Origin: JBFGFX01 sp965232455
Lineage (GTDB): Bacteria > Pseudomonadota > Gammaproteobacteria > Steroidobacterales > Woeseiaceae
Assembly (NCBI GenBank): GCA_965232455.1
Contig: OZ246981.1
Coordinates: 1,054,001-1,118,000 of the forward strand
Direction of reading: 5' to 3'
DNA length: 64,000 bases
The position numbers were made by a program, and so were the translations under genes. The number at the start of each line of letters is the position of its first letter. Position 1 is the first letter of the stretch. The notes under the pieces were generated by a model that saw only the letters and a program-made list of their open reading frames with translations, ran no database searches and was not told the origin of the DNA. Below are positions 51,566 through 61,078 of the stretch, one piece after another.

Positions 51566-52909
51566 TTATTGCAGTGTCTTGTCGTTGCTTTCGATCGAGG
51601 CGGGTGGAACGTCGCCGTTGTCGTCGTCGGTTTGGGTAAGCTCGCGGGGGAGGGATTCTAGGGCTTCGAGCGACTCGAGATCCTTTTTCGCATGAATACC
51701 GAGTTCAACGAATTTGCGGGCGCCCGGCAATACCTTACGTTCGAGAGAACCCACCGCCCGATTGTAGTTCTCTACGCTGCTGCCAAGTTGCCGCCCGACT
51801 TTGTTCAGGTGGCTGACGAACACGCTCAGCCGGCCGTACAGGTCTTCCGCCAGGTGCCGGATCTCTTCGGCGTTTTCGGCCAGCGCAAGCTGCCGCCAGC
51901 CGTAGGCCACGGCCTTCAGCAGCGCGACAAAACTGGTTGGCGTTGCAAGAATGATCTGCTGTGAGAGGGCGGTTTCGATCAGGTCCGGATCTTCGTTCAG
52001 CGCGGCGCTCAGGAACTGATCGCCGGGGATGAACAGGATGACGAACTCGGGGCTGCGGTCGAACTGTTTCCAATACGATTTGCTTGCCAGCTTACGTACG
52101 TGCTCGCGTACGTTGCGCGCGTGACGTTCGAGCCCCAGCTTGCGCTGCGCGTCGTCCTTCGCTTCAGCGGCTTCGAGGTAGGCGTCAAGCGGTGTTTTGA
52201 CGTCTACGACCAGCTCGCGCTGATCCGGCATGCGCACCACCATGTCCGGCCGGATCGCCTGTTCGTCGCTGGCGCTGTGCACCTGCTCCTGAAAGTCGCA
52301 GTGTTCCACCATGCCCGCCAGCTCAACGAGTCGGCGCAGCGTGATCTCTCCCCAGCGGCCGCGCACTTCCGGCCGACGCAGCGCGTTCACCAGGTTCTGC
52401 GTCTCCTGCGTCAGCGACTGTTGATTCTGCTGCATCGCCTGGAGCTGCGCACGAATTCCGCCGTAGGCCTCGCTGCGCGCTTTTTCGAGTTCCGAAATCT
52501 GCTTTTGCGACTGTTGAAGCGAGTCCCGGATGGGTTTCACGAGGTTTTCAATGGCCTGTTCGCGGTCGCTCAATTCGCGCTTGGCTTTTTCCTGGTGCAG
52601 GTTCAGGTTCTGCTCGGCGAGGCGCAGGAAATTCTCGCTGTTCGACTTCAGCGACTGATTGGACAGGTCGGAAAACGCGGTCGCCAGCCGCGTGGTTGCC
52701 TGCTCGAACGCGGCCTCGCGCTCCACCTGCAGTTCGGCCTGATCCTTGATTCGTGTTTCGAGGCCGGAGACCGATTCCTCGAGACGACGTCGCCTGCCGC
52801 GCGCGCCCAGCCAGGCAAGCAGCGCGCCCAGCAGCAGGCCGATGACAAGCGCCGGAAGGCCGATCTCGATGAAGACCGGGTCGATCGTGATCGTCTCGAT
52901 GTTGTCCAT
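51566..52909 (-). CDS. rmuC: DNA recombination protein RmuC
   Basis: A 447-residue RmuC. An N-terminal membrane helix (residues 12-35, IEIGLPALVIGLLLGALLAW) is followed by a long coiled coil to about residue 180. The nuclease-like RmuC domain comes next: EVRGRWGEITLRRLVELAGM, RPDMVVRMPDQRELVVDVKT, FVILFIPGDQFL and ILATPTSFVALLKAVAYGW. It limits inversions at short repeats and is also linked to anti-phage activity in enteric bacteria. The start codon overlaps the stop of mupP by one base. Confidence 0.95.
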   Translation of the reverse strand: MDNIETITIDPVFIEIGLPALVIGLLLGALLAWLGARGRRRRLEESVSGLETRIKDQAELQVEREAAFEQATTRLATAFSDLSNQSLKSNSENFLRLAEQNLNLHQEKAKRELSDREQAIENLVKPIRDSLQQSQKQISELEKARSEAYGGIRAQLQAMQQNQQSLTQETQNLVNALRRPEVRGRWGEITLRRLVELAGMVEHCDFQEQVHSASDEQAIRPDMVVRMPDQRELVVDVKTPLDAYLEAAEAKDDAQRKLGLERHARNVREHVRKLASKSYWKQFDRSPEFVILFIPGDQFLSAALNEDPDLIETALSQQIILATPTSFVALLKAVAYGWRQLALAENAEEIRHLAEDLYGRLSVFVSHLNKVGRQLGSSVENYNRAVGSLERKVLPGARKFVELGIHAKKDLESLEALESLPRELTQTDDDNGDVPPASIESNDKTLQ

Positions 52910-53574
52910 CAGTCCGGCAGGTTAACCGCATTCGCGAGGATTGTCGTCAATTCCTCGGTGTTTGCGGCGATGACGTCGGCTTGCCAGCGGTCCGGGCTGT
53001 CGTCCGCGGTGATGTAACCGTAACCGGCCGCCACGGTGACCATGCCGGCGGCGCGGCCGGCGGCGATGTCGCGCAGCGCGTCGCCGACGTACACGGTTTC
53101 CCGGGGCGGAACGCGGGTCAGCCGGCTCGCGAGCAGCAGCGGCGCCGGATCCGGTTTGCGTTGCGGCAGCGTATCGCCGCTGACCGCACAGGCGGCGCGG
53201 TCCAGGAGGGCCAGGTCTTCGAGCAGGCGATTCGTCATGCGTTCGGGCTTGTTGGTCACGATGCCCCAGGGGCGTCCGTGTCGGTCCAGCCGGTCGAGGA
53301 ACGCCGATAAACCGGGAAACAGCACGGAGTCCCTGCAGACTTCCTGCTCGTAGCGATCGAGGAACTCCTGTTGGAGTTCGCGCAGCCGCGCGTCGTCGGC
53401 GCCCGGGAAGCCGGCCCTGACGAGGCCGAGCGAGCCGTTGGAAACCGTCGAGCGCAGCAGCGGGTAGGGAATCGGCTGCCGGTGGTGTGTGTCGATCATG
53501 TCCGACAATATGCGCACCATGTCCGGCGCGGTGTCGATCAACGTGCCGTCCAGGTCGAACAGAACGGCCTTCAT
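52909..53574 (-). CDS. mupP: HAD phosphatase, probable N-acetylmuramate 6-phosphate phosphatase MupP
   Basis: A 221-residue HAD hydrolase. The nucleophile motif is VLFDLDGTLIDTAPD, motif II is IVTNKP, and motif III/IV is KPDPAPLLLASR with VGDALRDIAAGRAAG. The ending GYGYITADDSPDRWQADVI resembles Pseudomonas MupP, a cell-wall recycling enzyme. Genes of this kind are often labelled gph (phosphoglycolate phosphatase). The place directly after ubiG and mtaD is that of MupP in Pseudomonas, which decides the call. An ATG at 53598 overlaps the ubiG stop (ATGA) and could be the coupled start, adding 8 residues. Confidence 0.85.
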   Translation of the reverse strand: MKAVLFDLDGTLIDTAPDMVRILSDMIDTHHRQPIPYPLLRSTVSNGSLGLVRAGFPGADDARLRELQQEFLDRYEQEVCRDSVLFPGLSAFLDRLDRHGRPWGIVTNKPERMTNRLLEDLALLDRAACAVSGDTLPQRKPDPAPLLLASRLTRVPPRETVYVGDALRDIAAGRAAGMVTVAAGYGYITADDSPDRWQADVIAANTEELTTILANAVNLPD

Positions 53575-53594
53575 GCCGGAAAACCGTTCGCCGC

Positions 53595-54311
53595 TCATCC
53601 GCCGGCGGATCGTCTGAAGTGCATCAGGTAGTTGACGTCGATGTTGCCGCCCATGGAGTACTCGGCGGTGAGCGGATTGTAGTGCAGACCCGCGCTGCTC
53701 TTGAGTTCGAGTCCCGATTCGCGCGCCCATTCGGCGAGTTCCGACGGACGGATGAACTTGCTGTATTCGTGCGTGCCGACGGGCAGCAGTTTCAACAAAT
53801 ACTCCGCGCCCATGATCGCCAGCAGAAACGCTTTCGGATTACGGTTGATGGTCGAGAAGAACACGTCGCCGCCGGGTCTGACGAGTCGTTTGCAGGCGTC
53901 AACGATTGCGGGCGGGGACGGCACGTGCTCGAGCATTTCCAGGCAGGTCACGACGTCGAATTCGCCGGCGCGCTCGTCCGCCAGCGCCTCGGCGGTCGAG
54001 TTGACATAGGTGACGTCCGTGCCGGATTCGACCTGATGCAGTCGCGCCACCGCCAACGGGCCGTCGGCGACGTCGATCCCGGTGACGTTCGCGCCGAGCT
54101 TGGCCATCGCCTCCGCCAGTATGCCGCCGCCGCAACCGATATCGAGCACCTCCCGGTCGTCCAGCGCCGCTCGCTGTCGTATGAAATCCAGCCTGAGCGG
54201 GTTGATTTCGTGAAGCGGCTTGAATTCGCCGGCCGGATCCCACCAGCGCGAGGCCAGGGCCTCGAACTTGGCGACTTCGGCGGCATCGATATTGTGTTCG
54301 GTCGTGGTCAT
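53595..54311 (-). CDS. ubiG: Ubiquinone biosynthesis O-methyltransferase UbiG
   Basis: A 238-residue SAM-dependent methyltransferase that performs both O-methylations in ubiquinone synthesis. N-terminal NIDAAEVAKFEALASRWWDP and INPLRLDFI are family signatures. The SAM site is VLDIGCGGGILAEAMA and the acidic end of strand 2 is VTGIDVA. CLEMLEHVPSP and GTHEYSKFIRPSEL are further signatures. It lies 16 bases downstream of mtaD on the same strand. Confidence 0.96.
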   Translation of the reverse strand: MTTTEHNIDAAEVAKFEALASRWWDPAGEFKPLHEINPLRLDFIRQRAALDDREVLDIGCGGGILAEAMAKLGANVTGIDVADGPLAVARLHQVESGTDVTYVNSTAEALADERAGEFDVVTCLEMLEHVPSPPAIVDACKRLVRPGGDVFFSTINRNPKAFLLAIMGAEYLLKLLPVGTHEYSKFIRPSELAEWARESGLELKSSAGLHYNPLTAEYSMGGNIDVNYLMHFRRSAGG

Positions 54312-54327
54312 TGGTTCCCGGTCTTGG

Positions 54328-55647
54328 TCATCCGGCGGCTATACGCTGCCGCCACTCGGCGCTGCGGCTGAGGATATCCAGTTCGTCGGCGGCGGTCAGG
54401 CGGCCTTCGTCGATGTGGTGCCGGCCGGCCACCCAAACGTCGGTGACCTGGTCGGCGGCGCAAGTGTAAACGAGCTGGGAGGCGGGGTCATACACCGGCT
54501 GGCTCTGAACGTGATTGAAATCCACGCAGGCGAGATCGGCCCACTTGCCGACCTCGATCGAACCGGTCTCCTCCGCCAGTCCGAGCGCCCTGGCGCCGTC
54601 GAGCGTGGCCATCCGAATGGCGGAATTCGCGTCCAGCGCCGACGCGTCGCCGGAAACCGCTTTTGCGAGCAACGCCGCGGTGCGCATCTCGCCGAGCATG
54701 TCGAGCACGTTGTTGCTGGCGGCGCCGTCGGTGCCGAGCGCGACGTTGATGCCGCTGTCCCGCATTGCCTGGATCCGGGCCATTCCGCTGGCGAGCTTGA
54801 GATTGGATCTCGGACAGTGCGCAACCGATACGCCCGCGCCGGCCAGTTCGTCCATCTCCGCGTCTGTGAGGTGGACGGCGTGCACGGCCAGCAGCGATGC
54901 GTTGACCAGGCCGAGCCCGGCGAGCCTTTCCAGCGGTCGCATCCCGGTTTCGGCAACGGCGTTTTCGATTTCGGCCGCGGATTCGTGCAGGTGTATCTGG
55001 ACGCGGCGGTCGAGTTGGTCGGCGAACATGCGCAGCGACCGGAACGTTTCATCCGTTACCACGTCCGTGGAGTGCGGTGCGAAGCAGCTGCTGATGAGCG
55101 GGTGGTCCGCGAACGGATCGTGTACGAGGTCGGCCCCCTTGCTCAGGTATTCCGCGCCGGTTTCCGCCCAGGCGGTCGGCAGGTCCAAAACCGGTGTGCC
55201 GATCATCGCCCGGACCTGCAGCTCGAGCGCCGCTTCCGCCGCGATTTCGGGGAAAAAATACTGGTCGCTGAAGCAGGTTACGCCGCATTTGAGCATCTCG
55301 ACGATGGCGTGTTTGGTGCCGTCCCGCACCATCTCGGCGCCGACCCAACGGCGCTCCGCGGGCCACACGCCTTCTCTCAGCCAGCGTTCGAGCGGCAGGT
55401 CGTCCGCATAACCGCGAAACAAGGTCATGGCGGCGTGCGTGTGGGCGTTCACGAGGCCCGGAAAGACCGCATGGCCGGGCCGGCGGATGTCCGCGCCGGG
55501 ACTGAACCTGCGACGCGCCTCGTCGGCCGGCAACACCGCGACGATGCGGCCTTCGGTGACGGCAATCGCATGGTTTTCCAGGACCGCGCCCGCGGGTTCT
55601 ACCGGGATGCACCAGCGCGCTTCGATCAGGGTGTCGCATTGCTCCAT
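54328..55647 (-). CDS. mtaD: TRZ/ATZ family amidohydrolase, 5-methylthioadenosine/S-adenosylhomocysteine deaminase
   Basis: A 439-residue metal-dependent deaminase. Metal ligands are in PGLVNAHTHAAMTLFRGYAD (HxH), QIHLHESAAE and AHCPRSNLKLASG, with the catalytic Asp in GTDGAASNN. It converts methylthioadenosine or S-adenosylhomocysteine to the inosine form in methionine salvage. It is the first gene of the mtaD-ubiG-mupP-rmuC-yciK run and is divergent from gyrA. No mtnA gene lies beside it here. Confidence 0.93.
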   Translation of the reverse strand: MEQCDTLIEARWCIPVEPAGAVLENHAIAVTEGRIVAVLPADEARRRFSPGADIRRPGHAVFPGLVNAHTHAAMTLFRGYADDLPLERWLREGVWPAERRWVGAEMVRDGTKHAIVEMLKCGVTCFSDQYFFPEIAAEAALELQVRAMIGTPVLDLPTAWAETGAEYLSKGADLVHDPFADHPLISSCFAPHSTDVVTDETFRSLRMFADQLDRRVQIHLHESAAEIENAVAETGMRPLERLAGLGLVNASLLAVHAVHLTDAEMDELAGAGVSVAHCPRSNLKLASGMARIQAMRDSGINVALGTDGAASNNVLDMLGEMRTAALLAKAVSGDASALDANSAIRMATLDGARALGLAEETGSIEVGKWADLACVDFNHVQSQPVYDPASQLVYTCAADQVTDVWVAGRHHIDEGRLTAADELDILSRSAEWRQRIAAG

Positions 55648-55955
55648 AAAAACGCCTTGGAAATCTGTCCGGCCACCTCCGCCGGCAGGCTTGTCGGACC
55701 GGCCGGTCAGCCGTGATGCAGCGCAGTATAACGGTAAGAAAGCGGGCGTATAAGCGCCCGGCGACCGGAGCCCGAATTCGTTTCAAACGCTGCTGTCCGT
55801 GAAACGTCTGTGGTATAATTTCATCCTTGTTCTGGCGTCGGTTTTGACGTCGAAACGGGCCCGGAAACGGCGCGACATCCGCCTACTACCCCGATTGGAA
55901 ACTATCGCGATTCCGCTCTTTAAGGAACGGGACAGCTCTGGATTTATGAGTCGCC
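55648..55955. other. mtaD-gyrA intergenic region
   Basis: 308 bases with divergent promoters. It contains a hairpin GCGGGCG-TATAA-GCGCCCG (near 55742-55760) without a T tract, and the gyrA extended -10 promoter. No gene is seen. Confidence 0.55.
55811..55819 (+). promoter_or_regulatory. gyrA extended -10 promoter
   Basis: TGGTATAAT is a perfect extended -10 (TGnTATAAT). The -35 region 17 bases upstream (TGCTGT) is weak, as is usual with an extended -10. The leader to the gyrA ATG would be about 130 bases. Confidence 0.65.
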
Positions 55956-58514
55956 ATGTCTGACACCGCGCAGGAGATTTTGTCGGTAAGCCTCGAAGAG
56001 GAGATGCAGCAGTCCTACCTCGATTACGCGATGAGCGTCATCGTCGGACGGGCGCTACCGGACGTTCGCGACGGGCTGAAACCGGTGCACCGGCGCGTAT
56101 TGCACGCGATGCGGGAGCTGGGCAACGACTACAACAAGCCCTACAAGAAATCGGCGCGGGTCGTGGGTGACGTCATCGGTAAATACCATCCACACGGCGA
56201 CACGGCGGTCTACGATACGATCGTGCGCATGGCGCAACCGTTTTCGATGCGCTACATGCTCGTTGACGGGCAGGGCAACTTCGGCTCGGTCGACGGCGAT
56301 GCGCCGGCGGCCATGCGGTATACCGAAGTCCGCATGGCGCGGATTGCGCACGAGATTCTCGCGGACATCGAGAAGGAGACGGTCGATTTTGTCGAGAATT
56401 ACGACGGCTCCGAAAGCGAGCCCTCGGTCATGCCGACGCGGATACCGAACCTGCTGGTCAACGGTTCGGCCGGTATCGCGGTGGGCATGGCCACCAATAT
56501 CGCGCCGCACAATCTCACCGAAATCATCAACGCCTGCCTCGCGCTCATCGAAGATCCGGCCATCGATACCAAGGGACTGATGGAACACCTGCCGGGCCCC
56601 GACTTCCCGACCGGCGGCATCATCAACGGCACGCAGGGCATCTACTCGGCGTATCGCACGGGTCGCGGCCGCGTTTACATGCGCGGCAAAATCGACGTCG
56701 AGGACATGGGCAAGGGCGGTCGCGAACGCATCGTGATCACCGAGTTGCCGTACCAGGTCAACAAGGCGCGCCTGATCGAAAAGATTGCCGATCTGGTTCG
56801 CGACAAGCGGCTCGAAGGCATTGCTCAGGACGGTTTGCGGGACGAGTCGGACAAAGACGGCATGCGTATCGTGATCGAGCTGCGCCGCGGCGAGAACAGC
56901 GACGTATTCGTGAACAACCTGTACAAGCACACCGCGCTGCAGAGCGTGTTCGGCATCAATATGGTTGCGTTGCACGAGGGGCAGCCGAAGCTTCTCAACC
57001 TCAAGCAGATGCTCGAGGCGTTTTTGTCTCACCGCCGGGAGGTGGTTACCCGGCGCACCATTTTCGACCTACGCAAAGCGCGCGATCGCGCCCATGTGCT
57101 GGAAGGGCAGGCGGTTGCGTTGGCGAACATCGACGAGGTGATCGAGCTGATAAAAGGTTCGGCCTCGCCGGCCGAGGCGAAGGCTGCGCTGATCGAGCGC
57201 GCCTGGGCGCCGGGAACCGTAACCGGCATGCTGGAAAAAGCCGGCGCAACCGATACGCGGCCCGATGCACTCGAAGACGGTTTTGGTCTTGCGGACGACG
57301 GTTATCGTCTGTCCCCGGTGCAGGCGCAGGCGATCCTGGACCTCCGGTTGCATCGACTGACCGGGCTGGAACAGGAAAAAATTATCAATGAATACAGAGA
57401 TATACTTGATAAAATTAATGAACTTTCTACTATTTTGTCGGACCCTGACGAGTTACTCAAGGTCATCCGCGACGAACTGATCGCGATTCGCGATGCCTAT
57501 GGCGACGAGCGCCGCACGGTCATCAACGTGGATCACAGCGACCTCATCGCCGAGGACCTCATTCCCGAAGAAGAAGTCGTCGTAACGCTGTCGCACGGCG
57601 GCTACGCGAAGGCGCAGCCGGTGGACGTCTACCAGGCGCAACGGCGCGGTGGGCGCGGGCGTTCAGCAGCCAAGGTCAAAGACGAAGATTTCATCGACAA
57701 ACTGTTCATCGCCAACACTCACGACACGCTCCTGTGCTTCTCCAGTCGCGGCAAAATGTATTGGCTCAAGGTTTACCAGGTGCCGCAAGCGAGTCGCGGC
57801 GCGCGCGGCCGGCCGATTGTGAATCTGCTGCCGCTCGAAGACGGCGAACGCATCAACGCGGTGTTGCCTATCCGGGAGTTTGCGGAGGACAGCTTCGTGC
57901 TGATGGCGACCAGCGGCGGAACCGTCAAAAAGACGCCGTTGAACCTGTTCTCGCGGCCGCGGGCCAGCGGCATCATTGCGATCGATCTTCGCGGCGACCG
58001 GTTGGTCGACGTCGCGATCACCGACGGTACGCGTGAGATCCTCCTCGTCGCCAGCAACGGCAAGGCCATTCGTTTCCGCGAGGAAGACGTGCGGCCGATG
58101 GGCCGCGGCGCGGCTGGCGTGCGCGGCATCAAGCTGGGCAGCGGGGACGAAGTGATTGCATTGTGCGTGCTCGACGACGGGTTGATTCTTTCGGCGACCG
58201 AGAACGGTTACGGCAAACGAACCTCGGCAGACGAGTTCCCGGTGCAGGGACGCGGCGGCCAGGGCGTCATCGCCATTCAGACGACCGACCGAAACGGCCG
58301 GACGGTCGGCGCCCTCCAGGTCGCGGACGAGGACGAAATCATGTTGATCAGTTCGAGCGGCACGCTGGTGCGCACGCCGGTCAGCGACATTTCCGTCATC
58401 GGCCGTAATACACAGGGCGTTCGCCTTATTCGCGTCGAGACCGGTCAGCGCCTGGTCGGCCTGGCCCGTATCGAATCGATGGAAAACGGATCAATGGACG
58501 CGGACGATGCATAG
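55956..58514 (+). CDS. gyrA: DNA gyrase subunit A
   Basis: An 852-residue gyrase A. The active-site Tyr122 is in AAMRYTEVRMARI. The GyrA box QRRGGRGRS (near residues 561-569) starts the C-terminal DNA-wrapping propeller. In the quinolone region the sequence is HGDTAVYD, that is Thr83 and Asp87. Thr83 is the natural wild-type residue in Pseudomonas and does not by itself indicate resistance. The C-terminus is short and acidic. gyrA heads the run to serC, serA, pheA, aroA and cmk, the usual order. Confidence 0.98.
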   Translation: MSDTAQEILSVSLEEEMQQSYLDYAMSVIVGRALPDVRDGLKPVHRRVLHAMRELGNDYNKPYKKSARVVGDVIGKYHPHGDTAVYDTIVRMAQPFSMRYMLVDGQGNFGSVDGDAPAAMRYTEVRMARIAHEILADIEKETVDFVENYDGSESEPSVMPTRIPNLLVNGSAGIAVGMATNIAPHNLTEIINACLALIEDPAIDTKGLMEHLPGPDFPTGGIINGTQGIYSAYRTGRGRVYMRGKIDVEDMGKGGRERIVITELPYQVNKARLIEKIADLVRDKRLEGIAQDGLRDESDKDGMRIVIELRRGENSDVFVNNLYKHTALQSVFGINMVALHEGQPKLLNLKQMLEAFLSHRREVVTRRTIFDLRKARDRAHVLEGQAVALANIDEVIELIKGSASPAEAKAALIERAWAPGTVTGMLEKAGATDTRPDALEDGFGLADDGYRLSPVQAQAILDLRLHRLTGLEQEKIINEYRDILDKINELSTILSDPDELLKVIRDELIAIRDAYGDERRTVINVDHSDLIAEDLIPEEEVVVTLSHGGYAKAQPVDVYQAQRRGGRGRSAAKVKDEDFIDKLFIANTHDTLLCFSSRGKMYWLKVYQVPQASRGARGRPIVNLLPLEDGERINAVLPIREFAEDSFVLMATSGGTVKKTPLNLFSRPRASGIIAIDLRGDRLVDVAITDGTREILLVASNGKAIRFREEDVRPMGRGAAGVRGIKLGSGDEVIALCVLDDGLILSATENGYGKRTSADEFPVQGRGGQGVIAIQTTDRNGRTVGALQVADEDEIMLISSSGTLVRTPVSDISVIGRNTQGVRLIRVETGQRLVGLARIESMENGSMDADDA

Positions 58515-58669
58515 AAGCCGTGGTCCTGCCGCGGGCGACGGCCACGCCGTGTTCGCGGGGGACGAGACTCTACGGTTGACCGCCTGATCGACGCGTCGGA
58601 AAATCCGCCTGAGCCACTCTCTTTTCCGACGCTTCGCCCAATAGCTGCCAAAACCCGGGGATCCCAACA

Positions 58670-59752
58670 ATGTCACGTGTTCATAATTTCAGTGCCGGCC
58701 CAGCCGCACTGCCAGAGCCTGTTTTGCAACGCATCAAGGACGATATCCCGGATTGGGCCGGTACCGGCATGTCGGTGATGGAGGTAAGCCACCGCAGCAA
58801 GGAGTTCGTGGCGCTGGCGGAACGCGCCGAGCGGGATGTCCGCGAGCTTCTGGCGATCCCCGACGACTATTCGGTGCTGTATATGCAGGGCGGGGCGACG
58901 CTGCAGTTTGCAATGACGGCGCTGAATCTCTCGGCGCCGGGAGACACGGCCGACTACGTCGTGACCGGCAGTTGGGGCAAGAAAGCCGTCAAGGAGGCCA
59001 GCCGCTTTTGTGAGGTCAACATCGCCGCGGATGCCGAGAGCAGCCACTACACGCACATTCCGCCGGAAGCGGAGTGGAACAAGACGGCGGACGCGGCCTA
59101 CCTGCACATCACGCCCAACGAAACCATCGGTGGCGTGGAGTATCACTTTATCCCCGACACCGGATCGGTGCCGCTGGTCGCCGACATGTCCAGCACGATC
59201 CTGTCACGGCCGATCGACGTCAGCCGATTCGGCCTCATTTACGCCGGCGCGCAAAAGAACATCGGGCCGGCCGGCATTACGCTGGTGATCGTCCGCAACG
59301 ACCTGCTCGACAAAGCGCGACCGGACACGCCGACGCTGCTCACCTATAAGGCCTTCGCGGAGTCGGATTCGATGACCAATACCCCGCCCGTGTTTGCCTG
59401 GTACGTTGCCGGGCTCGTGTACCAATACCTCAACGACCTCGGCGGGCTGTCGGCGGTGGCCGAGATCAACGAGCGAAAAGCCATGAAACTCTACGACGCC
59501 ATTGATGCATCGGGTTTTTACAGCAACCCCGTTCAGGCCGACTGCCGGTCATGGATGAACGTTCCCTTCGTGCTGGCCGAACCGGAACTCGACGGGACGT
59601 TCCTGGAAGAATCCAGGGCCGCCGGACTCACGAACCTGAAGGGCCATCGCTCCGTCGGCGGCATGCGCGCGTCGATTTACAACGCCGTGAGCGAAGCTTC
59701 CATCGACGCGCTCATAGACTTCATGCAGGCGTTCGAGAAGTCGCACGCCTAG
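58670..59752 (+). CDS. serC: Phosphoserine aminotransferase SerC
   Basis: A 360-residue PLP enzyme that makes phosphoserine (and acts in pyridoxal phosphate synthesis). It opens VHNFSAGPAALPEPVL. The phosphate and cofactor sites show LYMQGGATLQFA. The PLP lysine near residue 196 is in IYAGAQKNIGPAG. The end has NLKGHRSVGGMRASIYNA. It supplies serine together with serA 66 bases downstream. Confidence 0.97.
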   Translation: MSRVHNFSAGPAALPEPVLQRIKDDIPDWAGTGMSVMEVSHRSKEFVALAERAERDVRELLAIPDDYSVLYMQGGATLQFAMTALNLSAPGDTADYVVTGSWGKKAVKEASRFCEVNIAADAESSHYTHIPPEAEWNKTADAAYLHITPNETIGGVEYHFIPDTGSVPLVADMSSTILSRPIDVSRFGLIYAGAQKNIGPAGITLVIVRNDLLDKARPDTPTLLTYKAFAESDSMTNTPPVFAWYVAGLVYQYLNDLGGLSAVAEINERKAMKLYDAIDASGFYSNPVQADCRSWMNVPFVLAEPELDGTFLEESRAAGLTNLKGHRSVGGMRASIYNAVSEASIDALIDFMQAFEKSHA

Positions 59753-59818
59753 AATCGGGAACGGGAAGCAAGAACCCGCCGCTGAAATCCAGAATTCGAC
59801 AGAGACGGTCACTCAACC

Positions 59819-61003
59819 ATGCACAAAATACTGACGCTTAACAACATCGCCGTTGCCGGCCTGCGCAGACTGCCGAGAGAGCGGTACGAGGTTGCCTCCG
59901 AACTCGTGCATCCGGACGCGGTCATCCTGCGGTCGTTCAACATGCATGACATGGACATTCCCGAGTCCGTCGTGGCGATTGGGCGCGCCGGCGCGGGGGT
60001 GAACAACATCCCGATCGACGCGATGAGCGCGCGCGGTGTGCCGGTATTCAACGCACCCGGCGCCAACGCCAACGCGGTAAAAGAGCTGGCCGTCGCGGGC
60101 TTGTTGATTGCCGCCCGCAATCTGTGTGACGCGCGCGAATACGTTCGGGGGCTCGACGACGAAGGCGACGCCCTCAACAAGGCGGTGGAGGCGGGCAAGA
60201 AGCGATTTGTCGGCTTCGAGCTACCCGGTAAGACGCTGGGCGTCATCGGCCTTGGGGCCATCGGCGTTCAAGTGGCGAACGTCGCGTTGTCGCTCGGCAT
60301 GAAAGTTGTCGGATTCGATCCCAACATCACGGTACAGAGCGCCTGGAAGCTGTCGTCCGGCGTCGAAAAAGTCGAAACGCTCGACGATTTGTTCAGAAAG
60401 TCCGACGCGATCACTCTGCACGTACCGCTTGTTGACGCCACCCGGAAGCTCGTCAACAAGGATCGCCTCGCACTGATGCGGCCGGACGGCGTCGTCATCA
60501 ACTTTGCACGGGGAGGCGTGGTCGACAACGCGGCGATTCTCGATGCGCTCAACGCCGACGCTCTGCATGCCTATGTTTGCGATTTTCCGAGCCGCGATCT
60601 TATCGAGAACGGGAAGGTGGTGGCGCTGCCGCACCTCGGAGCGTCTACCGTCGAGGCCGAAGAAAATTGTGCGGTGATGGTTGCCGAAAACGTCAAGGAG
60701 TATCTGGAAAACGGCAATATCCGTTACTCCGTCAACTTCCCCGAGACGGTGATGCCGCGTAACGGAACGTATCGGCTGACGATCGCGAATGCCAACGTGC
60801 CCAACATGGTCGTTCAGATATCGACCGCGTTGGCGAACGTCGGTTTGAACATCGAGGACCTGTTGAACAGGTCCCTTGGCGATCTGGCTTACACCATCGT
60901 CGATCTCGATGGTCCGGTATCCGATGAAACCGTTTCGACGCTGCGCGGAATCGAGGGCGTCAGGGCCGTCAGGTATCTGGGGCCAGCCCGCGCCGCTGCC
61001 TAG
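59819..61003 (+). CDS. serA: D-3-phosphoglycerate dehydrogenase SerA (ACT-domain form)
   Basis: A 394-residue NAD-dependent dehydrogenase, the first step of serine synthesis. The Rossmann motif is TLGVIGLGAIGVQVANVA. Catalytic residues lie in NFARGGVVDNAAI (Arg), the Glu in CDFPSRDLIENGKVVALP, and PHLGASTVEAEENC (His). Residues about 320-394 form an ACT domain for serine feedback, without the intervening domain of the long form. The upstream neighbour serC and downstream pheA fit the amino-acid block. Confidence 0.93.
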   Translation: MHKILTLNNIAVAGLRRLPRERYEVASELVHPDAVILRSFNMHDMDIPESVVAIGRAGAGVNNIPIDAMSARGVPVFNAPGANANAVKELAVAGLLIAARNLCDAREYVRGLDDEGDALNKAVEAGKKRFVGFELPGKTLGVIGLGAIGVQVANVALSLGMKVVGFDPNITVQSAWKLSSGVEKVETLDDLFRKSDAITLHVPLVDATRKLVNKDRLALMRPDGVVINFARGGVVDNAAILDALNADALHAYVCDFPSRDLIENGKVVALPHLGASTVEAEENCAVMVAENVKEYLENGNIRYSVNFPETVMPRNGTYRLTIANANVPNMVVQISTALANVGLNIEDLLNRSLGDLAYTIVDLDGPVSDETVSTLRGIEGVRAVRYLGPARAAA

Positions 61004-61078
61004 GCGAGCTTTATCCTGGGCATAAAAAGGGTCAGTATTGACAGTGGATACTGAACATTCGGTTGCACGGGAAAGTGA

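Noticed and set aside
56190..56230. Quinolone-resistance mutation in gyrA
   Set aside because: Thr83 instead of Ser83 is the natural residue in Pseudomonas and other genera, and Asp87 is intact.
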